Positions 55,813 to 64,000 of a DNA stretch of 64,000 nt are shown piece after piece (the stretch's first letter is position 1; the number at the start of each line of letters is the position of its first letter). The position numbers and the translations under genes are program-made. The DNA is from Fagopyrum homotropicum (taxonomy: Eukaryota; Streptophyta; Magnoliopsida; Caryophyllales; Polygonaceae), in the NCBI GenBank assembly GCA_033239125.1, contig BSWB01000002.1:154676409-154740408 (forward strand), written 5' to 3'. Under the pieces are notes generated by a model. The model was not told the DNA's origin and made no database searches. It saw only the letters and a program-made list of their open reading frames with translations.

Positions 55813-55844
55813 GTGCGTAGTTGAGGACCTTATCAACTACGCAC
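55813..55844. repeat. Perfect 12-bp inverted repeat
   Basis: GTGCGTAGTTGA, loop GGACCTTA, TCAACTACGCAC. A further TTGCGTAGTTATGG follows at 55852. It may be the core of a small foldback element inserted between the 143-bp repeats. Confidence 0.85.
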
Positions 55845-55937
55845 GTGAATTGCGTAGTTATGGTTACTACTAAAGATTTTCGCCGATACATTTAAAAATC
55901 ACGAAAAGTTAAGTTATAGAATGAAAATAGAGAATAT

Positions 55938-56080
55938 TGGAATAAGGTAATTGTGATGAAGTAGATAATTTAACATAGAATTGGTTTCTTACTGATCGTA
56001 GTGCTTATGTAATGACTTTATGGACCTGAAATTTGAAGAACAATGTTGGGGTTTGTTTATTTGCATATTGTACCAAGCAG
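55938..56080. repeat. 143-bp direct repeat, copy 2
   Basis: Second copy of 55641-55783. Its left border joins a sequence (GTTATAGAATGAAAATAGAG) that also occurs at about 53223, beside non-repeat DNA, so that junction sequence is itself dispersed. Confidence 0.9.
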
Positions 56081-56209
56081 ATTAGTTGTGAATACTAAAT
56101 AGTGATAATTTGCATGTGTTCTACTGATAATATACATCTTATTAGTGATTATGACACAAATGACTTCTATAAAACATCATGGATGTGGAAGGTGAATCTT
56201 GATAAACTA

Positions 56210-57140
56210 TTTTGTAAATCAATTAATTATGTAGATAATTTAGTTTGAATTAAATACGGAGTAGTTTATATTAAAATTAATCAATTTTATACTTAATTCA
56301 CTAACTATGTGATTATTATTACCATAAGTAGGCTATTAACACTGTGTAGTGAACCATCCAATTAACACGCTAATTATGATTATTATTACCACGGGCACTT
56401 GGGAAAGGATGCAATATTTATTTTAATGATTGACAATCAACTTTTAATTAAGAATAGTGAACCATCCAATTAACACGCTAGTCATTGATAAGAATAAAAT
56501 TGCGGAGTATGTAAAAGCATCCCCAACAGTTTTCCTAAACTCATCTCCAAAATAGAGACTTAAAAGTAAAAATCTTGCCTTTATATTTTTTATCAAATTC
56601 AACGGATTCTCTATCTTTGAGAATTTTTCATTTATTTAGAGAATGTCTTTAAATTTAGGGAGACTCCCCACTTTTTCCCATTCTCCATTTTGGAGAATGA
56701 AATGGAGAATATGTTGGACCAAAAAATCTTTAAAATTTTTCAAATATTCTTAAATGGAGAAATTATTGGATGCTCTAAGTCGTGTAAAAATTATCTATTC
56801 TCCACTATGGGTTTACGTAAATATTATAGTTTTTCTTACCAAAATTATATTTTATAATACATTTTTTTGAAGGAATTGCCATCATTTTTTCCAAATAAAA
56901 TCATCTTATAAAGTATCTTTCGTAGAATTAAATTACATATAATATTTTTATCACTTTTCAATGACATGGGATATTATCATGATTAAAATACCTTTATTAT
57001 AGAAGTTTTTGTTTTTAAATAAGTTTTTTTTTAAAAAACGTAAGACACTTCAATCAATTCACAAATTGCAAATGTATATTCTCTTATAATAGTTATTTTA
57101 ATTTTATTAATAAAATAATTATGTACAATGAGGATATTTT
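56210..57140. repeat. Segmental duplication, copy 1
   Basis: Blocks in the same order recur at about 59770-60199 and 63669-64000: AAATACGGAGTAGTTTAT, AATGATTGACAATC, ATCCAATTAACACGCTA, AAAATTGCGGAGTA, then TTTTTCTTACCAAAA, AATTGCCATCATTTTT and GACACTTCAATCAATTC. Copy 1 has the MITE at 56515-56775, which copy 2 lacks. Copy 2 has the LTR insertion at 60200-63663, which copy 1 lacks. Confidence 0.85.
56515..56775. mobile_element. Tourist-like MITE, 261 bp
   Basis: The ends AAGCATCCCCAACAG and TTGGATGCTC form a short inverted repeat (GAGCATCC type) flanked by TAA on both sides (56512-56514 and 56776-56778). The TAA duplication indicates the PIF/Harbinger superfamily. The duplicated locus near 60172 has the unoccupied site (GTACGTGAGTCATG). 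The interior has repeated TTGGAGAATG-like words and no ORF. Confidence 0.8.
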
Positions 57141-57784
57141 GCTAAATATTGTAGAACATGTGATCGAAAGACAATACATTTGGTCCAATTCGATGCATTA
57201 GGTTTTCTTGGTATTTTATTTATAAAAATAAATACTATTTCTATAATACATTTATTATAAATGTGGCCTTTTTTATATAACAATCCTAAATAATACTCCC
57301 TTACATATCTTATAACAAGTGTTGTTTAAAATATTTCATTTTATTGAAAAATACTTGTAATTTAAATTTACTAAATAAATAATTTGAGCTAATTCAACCC
57401 TATAAAATATGAGATATATACTTAGTAAGATAAAGAGCTTCATCCAAACAACCTTAAAATAAAACATTATAGTACACCTTGTAAAAGGTTTCTTAAAAGA
57501 TTTATTGTATACCTTTTTCTTTTTGATATTTTTTTTTTGTTAAAATTCATCCAATAAATGCATTAAAATCAGGGGATCTGCATAGAAAATAAAACCTTTG
57601 ACTTTTGGTTGTAAAATAATTAAGGATTTTTCCTCTTGTTGCTCTTAAGGTTTGGACTTTTACTCTTGATATTCACTAAGTTTTAAAATTTCTCTTGGTA
57701 CTCTTATGGTTCTACTTGATTCCTGTTATACCATTCTTAATATATTAGATTAAAAATTCATTATATAATAATAAAAAATCTGAA
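57141..57784. other. AT-rich intergenic with two short dispersed copies
   Basis: 57425-57495 matches 23987-24060 (ATAAAGAGCTTCATCCAAAC and what follows), and 57505-57630 matches 28866-28990 (ATCCAATAAATGCATTAAAA and what follows). The rest is AT-rich without further signals. Confidence 0.6.
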
Positions 57785-58364
57785 AAATAAATATGCTCTG
57801 ATGATGCGTTCTGGTTCGAATTATCCGTCTCCGCATACTGCGATCTCTTTAATTACCGAGAAATTTGGTAGTGCTGGTGCTCGATCAGAAGTTTGTGAGA
57901 GTCTTGAGCGTAATAGGAACTGAGATTGATACAGTTGAAAAGATGTCAATAGTGTTTCTTTGCCTAAAAGTAATTTAGTGCAGTTCAAGCTGCTCCAACT
58001 GGAACTATCACCGTTCCTCTTGCTCCCAAGCAACCGATCTCAGCACCCCGTTGATGGCCCGATATGATCTAAATTTAGATTTTCATATTCATCTTCAAAT
58101 CCTAAATCCAGTTCCCGCTCACTTCGCTTTTCTTGAATTCTTGAATTCGTGGATCATCCAAAACAGAACTTTGCAACAAATGGCAAGAGACTGGAACTTG
58201 CCCATATGGAGAGAACTGTCAATTTGCTCACGGGATTGAAGAGCAAGACTCAAGTCTGTCGAATGGTTCTCGCTGGTGTTGACTGCCCATATGGTCACCG
58301 CTGCCACTTCCGCCATGCCCTTACTGAGGAGGAGAAGTCCATGGCTCCACTCAAGCTGGACTGA
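57785..58364 (+). pseudogene. CCCH zinc-finger gene, broken copy 2 (3' part)
   Basis: It begins with the stretch shared with copy 1 (AATATGCTCTGATGATGCG, ARSEVCESLERNRN). Near 58160 one frame reads KTELCNKWQETGTCPYGENC and then QFAHGIEE, a CX8CX5CX3H finger with its first Cys at 58172. A second frame from about 58245 reads KTQVCRMVLAGVDCPYGHRC and then HFRHALTEEEK, the second finger. The linker between fingers is shortened and the frame changes, so a deletion has inactivated the gene. Upstream stops are also present. It ends at a TGA near 58364. The fingers match plant TTP-like tandem CCCH proteins of the AtC3H14/15 kind, which bind mRNA. Confidence 0.85.
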
Positions 58365-59005
58365 AGGGTTGAGAGAAGAAAATGTTTATGTCATAAACAA
58401 TGCTTCAGAAAACCGTAAGTAAACCAACTTTCCTTGAACATTTTGCTCACAGGGACATCAAAGTTTCTGATAGTCATCTTATATATATATGTAACTTTGG
58501 AAGAGACCAGTATTGTACCATATGAGTGGAGCCATGAAATAAACTTTTGATATAAAAAAAAAATATATTCTTCTCGTATGTAATGGAGATATTTTGAAAT
58601 ATATATGTAACTATTTATCAAAAAAATATATATATAAATTATTTTTTTATTTAAATAATATATTACTAAAACAGTAATTAAAATAAAAAATTATGATTTA
58701 TACGCTGAAAAATAAAATTTTATATAAAAAGAAGAAGGAAAGTTAACCCAAAATAAATCAATAAATAAAGTTAATCATAGAAAATAAGATTTTGGATCAA
58801 AAGAAAATCAAACATTCTTTTTTTTTAAATAGAAGTAAATAAATAACTTTGAGAGAAAAAAAATTATATTATACACAACAATTATTTAGTATTTACAACA
58901 TACAATATAATATAACAATTTTTTTATACAAAAGAGTTGATCTCAACTTTAGTGACTGTGAATTGAACAAATATTTTACAAGTTTTTAACGATTTTAATT
59001 ATATT

Positions 59006-59076
<71 letters not shown>

Positions 59077-59769
59077 AATAGTTTTTTTGTGTGGACTTTT
59101 TTTTATAAATACTTAGAGCTCCTGCAATGTGTATTTGTATTTGAAAATAACTTATTTCCTTTCATTACAAGCTATAAGATAAGAATATTGTATTTTTTTT
59201 TTCATCAAAAATTTAATGTATATGTATTAATTTTAACCATTGATTTAAATCAATAATTTGGATTGAATCAATTTTACAAGTTTCTAACTTTATGGAAGCC
59301 AAATTCCATATTTTGGTGCATCATGATTTTGATTTGGAAAATATGATTTGGATTGAACATAAATAAGCTTTTTTTTTTATTTGGTGGGAAGGAGAGTCAG
59401 TGATTTCCGGCGCATCTAAACGCGCTTTTATTAATTGAAAAGAGAGCTAAGTAGTCATCACTCGGGGATAACTCGACCCCTTATATCATCAACATGAGAA
59501 ATTGTTGCATATATGTCTTCTTTCATCTTACCCTGTATCGTATGTCGAGGCTGATGCATATACATTGTGTTAAGATATATACAAAAACTAGGAAGTGCAG
59601 TTTTGTAAATAAATAATTTGAAATGCCTTTTTTCAATTTTTTAGATAGAGTAATTATCTTAGTAATAAGTTTGACTTACTTCGTTTTTCCGATTATTCTA
59701 AGCCCTCTTTTACAAAGGTAGTTTAGATTTTCTCATCATAATTTTTAGTAATATTATTGTTTTATGATA
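58365..59769. other. AT-rich intergenic sequence
   Basis: Very AT-rich, with homopolymer runs and an (AT)n tract. ATAAACTTTTGATATAAAAA near 58540 may be the old polyadenylation region of the CCCH pseudogene. I see no coding frame or element ends. Confidence 0.6.
59010..59071. repeat. (AT)n microsatellite
   Basis: About 60 bp of uninterrupted TA dinucleotides in AT-rich intergenic DNA. Confidence 0.95.
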
Positions 59770-60199
59770 GATTTATCAATTAATATGTAGATAATGTAGT
59801 TTGAATCAAATACGGAGTAGTTTATGTTAAAATTTATAAATTTTATACTTTTCACATTTTAAGGAAATTAATACCAAGGGAAATGAAGTGTTCATGTACC
59901 AATAATCAATTCTCTTTGATAGTCGTCAAACAGAATTGTATCTCTTACCATGTAAAATGAGAATAAATTGTATAGTGTTTACCATAATACCAGGGCTTCC
60001 AATTTCCCCTTAAATTTGGGAAAGGATACAATGTTTATTTTAATGATTGACAATCGACTCTCATTTCATTTGAATTAGGAACACTAAATCATCCAATTAA
60101 CACGCTAATTATGAACGGAGTACGTTAGATTTCATCGTAGTCATTGATAAGGATAAAATTGCGGAGTACGTGAGTCATGTAAAAATATCTATTCTGCAT
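59770..60199. repeat. Segmental duplication, copy 2, left part
   Basis: Parallel to about 56215-56514 plus 56776-56800 of copy 1, without the MITE. It ends in ATTCTGCAT, where the LTR insertion begins. The right part resumes at 63664. Confidence 0.8.
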
Positions 60200-63100
60200 T
60201 TAAGATCTCAGTTTTCAGCCTCACCACCCTCGCGGTGAAGGAGGCCGTCCCAGCGGTCTTGGTGTCTGTCACCGCCCCCGTGGTGACAAGGGGCCGCCCC
60301 TGCGACTGAGGCGATCCGTCCCTGCGGATACGCTGCAGATCGCGTCCGATCTGTTTTCGTTCGTTTTATCTTCCTTCCATAGATAGAATATCCGATCTTC
60401 TATCTATGGGCCGGCTTCCTTATCTTCTTCCTAACCCTAGACGTCCTTTCCATATATTTTTTCCGCCTCTTCTATATATTCCTGTCTTTTCTTATTTTTT
60501 TCCGTTTCTTGCTTACGTCTTCTTCAACCCTAGAATGTTGCAGTCTTGCTTCCTGTGTTCTTGTTGTACGTGTAAGTTCTTCCTCCCTTGTTCTTCATCA
60601 CGTTCATGTGTTGCTGTAGTTTGATTTCCTTCTACTTCGTTTCTCTCCTCGTTTCCTCTTTTTTTTTTTCTCCAAGAATCAAGTTTGATCCTTGATTCTT
60701 GTGGAGCATTCCTTTGATGTTCACAGGCTCCCTTGGTTGAGTTTTAAAGTGTGAAGAGTAGTGAAAGAGCAAGCTTTGGCTTTTTCGTGGTTTTGTTGTC
60801 GTTGAGAAGCCGACAGTGCTTTTGCACCGTTAACCGCCCTCGCGCCTGCACAGAGCTGCCCCTGCGCCTCTGTCACGTGTTGTCATTGCGCCTATGTCCA
60901 GCCGCCCCCGCGGTTTCTTCTGCAGTAACTCCCGTTCTTGTGAGTTGCTTCCTTCCTTGCTTTCCTCGTTCCTTTCCTTGTTTCTTCTGGATGTTCCTTG
61001 ACAAATGAGTGTTCTGTAAGACTAAGGTTGAGACCTTAGCTTGTGTAGATCTCTTAGAGATCATGGAGACTAGAAGTTATAGACTTCTAGCATTCGTTTC
61101 GGTTCTTGATTCGTGATGCTTGTGTGAACAGACTTCCTTTTTTTTCCTTTCTAGAGACTTTATTGAGTGTTTGTTGAGAGTTGAGATTACCTTCGAGTGA
61201 GGTAAATCTCTTGGACTTACTTAGCTACATTCCGTATATCCGTTTGATTGTTTTGCTTGTTGTGTTGTTGTTGTTTATTGTTATAACTGATAATCGGAAT
61301 TAGGATTGACCTTTGTTATATCTTAATTAGGCCAAGTGTATTATAACCGGGCGGTTACCGCTTGTCCAGTTCAGAATGGGGAAACTGAGAGGTGCTTTCA
61401 CGACTAGTCCAACATATGACAGAAGGATGCATACATTCTATTCCTGTTTGTGAAAAGAGACGGAGGCGATGTCATAGCGATACTCATGTAACAACCATAA
61501 GTTGAATTAGTAATTGGGTAACATAATAAAAGATAATAACCGGCTATTGTGTGATCATGATATGTGTTTACTTGTAACACCCCAAGTTCTGGAAACTCGA
61601 AGCACTACGGGCTAGGACCGCACAATGGGTTCCAACCCTCAGAGTAGCAACAGCAAACGGATCTTACAACAAGGCACAGATGAATGAAAACCAAAACTCA
61701 ATATAAAACCAAAGGTTCAAACAAAGGAAAACGTAAAAGACTCGCAACCGAGTTCAAAACAAAAGGAAAACAACAAAAGAAACAAAAACCCGATCCCGTC
61801 CTATAATGTACGGGAACCCCAGCTGACCACACCATCCGGATCACTCAGCAGCATCCTGAACCTGCAGAACATCTACAACGACGGTATAGACCGTTAGCTA
61901 ACATTCTAGATACTAGCAAGAGCGTAAAGGCACAAACACACATAAGGTAAAGAAAACACATAGCATGCTTGCACTCAACCGGTTATTATCTTTCTTAAGG
62001 TTATTCATTACTAATTCAACTTCTTTTGTCACACAAGAATCTCCCGAAACTCGCCTCCGCTTCCGTCTACCAATAGGAATAGATCAGTATTATCCGTTAC
62101 CTACGGGTCTGGGTTGCAAGAGCACATTCTAGTCTCATGTAGAAGTAGACAAGTGGTCACCGTCCGGTTATCATACACTTGGGTCAGTTAAGGTTATAAA
62201 GGGTGAACTCTATTCCGGTTATCCGTTATAAACATAATAAACAACACAAACAAGGCAAAACACTCAAACCAATATACGGAATGAAGCTAAGTAAGTCCAA
62301 GGGACTTACCTCACTCGAAGGTAACTCAAAGATCAACGAACAACTCAGAGAACACTCAGTTTCCCTCAGGAAAGGAGCAAGGAAAGCTTGCTCACACAAG
62401 CATCACGAATTAGGAACGAAACGGTTGCTAGAAGTCTATAACTTCTAGTCACAATGATCTCTAAGAGATCTCCACAAGCTAAGGGTCCAACCTTAGTCTT
62501 ACAACAACTCAGGGGACAATGAACAACCATAAGAAACCAAGAAAGGAACGAGGAAAGGAAGGAAGGAAGCAACTCACCAAAGACGGGAGTTACTGTAGAG
62601 GAAACCACAGGGGCGGCTGGACCAAGCGCAGGGGCGGATGGCCGCGGGGCGGCACAACAGAGGCGCATGGACAGTTTACGGTGCAGAAGCGCTGTCGACT
62701 CCTTCGACAGCAGGGAACGCAGCAAAGGCCAAAGTTTGCTCTTCTCAACGCACAACCACGTTACAACTCAACCAAGGGAGTTTGTGAACATCAAAGGATC
62801 AACAACGGAACGCTCCACAAGAATCAAGGCTCAAGCTTGATCCTTGGAGAAGAAGAAAAAAGAAGAGCGAAGAAGAAACAAAACAGAAGGAGAAGGCATG
62901 CAACAATTGTAAGAACGTGATGAAGAAACCAGAAGAGATGAACATACACGTTCAGCAAGGTCTCAGGAAGCAAGGGAACGGCTGCAGCTCTTAGGGTTGA
63001 AGGAGACGTAAGCAAGAAACGGGGAAAAGAGGAAAAGACGGAAATATAAAGGAGACGGGCTGGAAAGATAGACGGAAAGGACGTTTAGGGTTTAGAAAGA

Positions 63101-63663
63101 AGATAAGGAAACCGGCCCATAAGATAGAATATCGGATATTCTATCTATGGAAGGAAGATAAAACGAACGAAAGAAAGATCGGGCGCGATCTGTCTGTGGT
63201 TGACCCTGCCGCGGGTGCGGCCTGCCGCTGGGGCGACACTCTTCACCGCGGGGGCGGTGAAGGCAATAGACTGGGGTCTTACATTACTTTACTTTATGTG
63301 TGTTTGTGCCTTTACTGTCTTTCTGATATCTAGAATGTTAGCTAACAGTTTATACCGATGTTGTAGATGTTACTCATGTTTAGGATGTTGCTGAGTGATC
63401 CGGATGGTGTGGTCAGCCGGGGTTCCCGTACATTATAAGACGGGATCGGGTTTTTGTTTATGTTGTTGCTTTCCTTTTGTTTTGAACTTGGTTGCGAGTT
63501 TTTTACGCATTCTTTTGTTTAAACCTTTGGTCTTATATTGAGTTTTGGTTTTCATTCGTCTGTGCTTTGTTGTAAGATCCGTTGTGTCGTTACTACTATG
63601 AGGGTCAGGACCCATTGTGAGGTCCTATCCCGTAACGCTTCGAGTTCCCAGAACTTGGGGTGT
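60200..63663 (+). repeat. Chromovirus-type solo LTR, split by another LTR
   Basis: It has GC-rich hairpin modules (60228-60340 and 60832-60920), AAGTTATAGACTTCTAGC (61072), GTAAATCTCTTGGACTTACT (61200), the shared block (61330-61495), then after the nested LTR the CTAACAGTTTATACCG to CTTGGGGTGT end. Length without the nested LTR is about 1.75 kb. The comparison with copy 1 of the segmental duplication (ATTCTCCACTATGG against ATTCTGCAT...TGCATGACTATGAG) supports insertion with TSD TGCAT (60195-60199 and 63664-63668). The terminal TG and CA are not well preserved. Confidence 0.8.
61573..63283 (-). repeat. Solo LTR, minus strand, nested
   Basis: The plus strand starts TGTAACACCCCAAG and ends GGGGTCTTACA, the inverse of this family's LTR. 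It is 1711 bp and flanked by TTACT on both sides (61568-61572 and 63284-63288). It carries the conserved block reversed (62030-62185), GTAAGTCCAAGGGACTTACC (62290), GC-rich modules (62590-62690 and 63195-63265) and no interior, so it is a true solo LTR left by recombination. ORFs at 62366-62920 are shadows. Confidence 0.93.
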
Positions 63664-63668
63664 TGCAT

Positions 63669-64000
63669 GACTATGAGTATACCATAAATATTAGAGTTTT
63701 TCTTACCAAAACTATTTTTTGTAATACATTATTTTGAAGAAATTGCCATCATTTTTCCAAATAAAATCATCTTATAAAATATCTTACGTAGAGTTAAATT
63801 ATATAATTTTTTTTATCACTTTTCAGTGACATGGTATATTATTATGATTAAAATACCTTTATTATAGTAGTTTTTTGTTAAAAAAAATTCCTAATAAAAA
63901 CGTGAGACACTTCAATCAATTCGCAAATTGCAAATACCCATTCTATTATAATAGTTATCTTAATTTTATTAAATAAATTAGTTATGTACAATGATAATAT
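63669..64000. repeat. Segmental duplication, copy 2, right part
   Basis: Collinear with about 56808-57140 of copy 1 (TTTTTCTTACCAAAA, CTTATAAAATATCTTACGTA, TTATGTACAATGA) with roughly 10-15 percent difference by eye. It continues past the window end. Confidence 0.85.

Noticed and set aside
62366..62920. 129- and 133-codon ORFs
   Set aside because: Opposite-strand shadows inside the minus-strand solo LTR. The equivalent frames are broken in the other LTRs.

Overview
This window is repeat-dominated nuclear DNA of a flowering plant, most likely a dicot. The signs are Ty3/Gypsy elements of the Athila and Tekay/Del chromovirus types with tRNA-type primer sites, hAT and PIF/Harbinger-type DNA elements, AT-rich spacers, and decayed plant genes (CCCH zinc finger, alpha/beta hydrolase). 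The species cannot be told from the sequence. I see no intact host gene. The only intact long reading frames belong to one retrotransposon.

Layout, left to right. (1) 1-23514 is a nested pile. A minus-strand LTR end (1-674) sits inside the third ORF of a truncated Athila-like element (A, 675-4302). A sits in a long minus-strand LTR (4303-8107) that also carries a 772-bp hAT element (6330-7101, 8-bp target duplication). Next come an LTR end (8414-8756), a diverged minus-strand Athila-type LTR (8757-10344), and a broken minus-strand chromovirus W (gag to RT start, 10345-11562; primer site; LTR 11894-23514). The W LTR is split by Z (12262-22020, TSD CAAAC), a nearly non-coding element with 2.8-kb LTRs. 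(2) 23515-29009 is host-like sequence with two exon-like segments of an unidentified gene, a plus-strand LTR (24117-25803) and AT-rich DNA. (3) 29015-50905 is chromovirus V (TSD ATCAT) with decayed gag-pol. Its 5' LTR is split by B (30515-43768, TSD TTTTC), a young Athila-like element with an intact 1957-codon gag-pol and a 522-codon third ORF. (4) 50906-64000 is AT-rich host sequence with a PIF/Harbinger-like element (51705-53172), an alpha/beta-hydrolase pseudogene, two broken copies of a CCCH zinc-finger gene, a local segmental duplication, a Tourist-like MITE, and a solo LTR nested in another LTR.

Relative ages from the sequence: B is youngest (LTRs about five differences in 1771 bp by eye). 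Z is older (about 30 differences in 2.8 kb). V, W and the long-LTR family are older still. B could move itself. Z keeps the primer site, leader, PPT and LTR signals of the chromoviruses but no enzymes, so it probably depended on a chromovirus partner.

The most unusual signals are structural. (a) A palindrome-centred unit (core ACGGYCGT) recurs in the U3 and downstream half of the Athila-type LTRs, inside the gag-pol frame between protease and RT, and as a long hairpin 10 nt before the third ORF. (b) Hairpins with a shared CCGCCCCNGCGG core but different matched arms occur in the chromovirus LTRs. (c) Diverged chromovirus LTRs, including the non-coding Z, share a putative intron of about 450 nt whose donor lies in a small palindrome and which encloses a conserved block.
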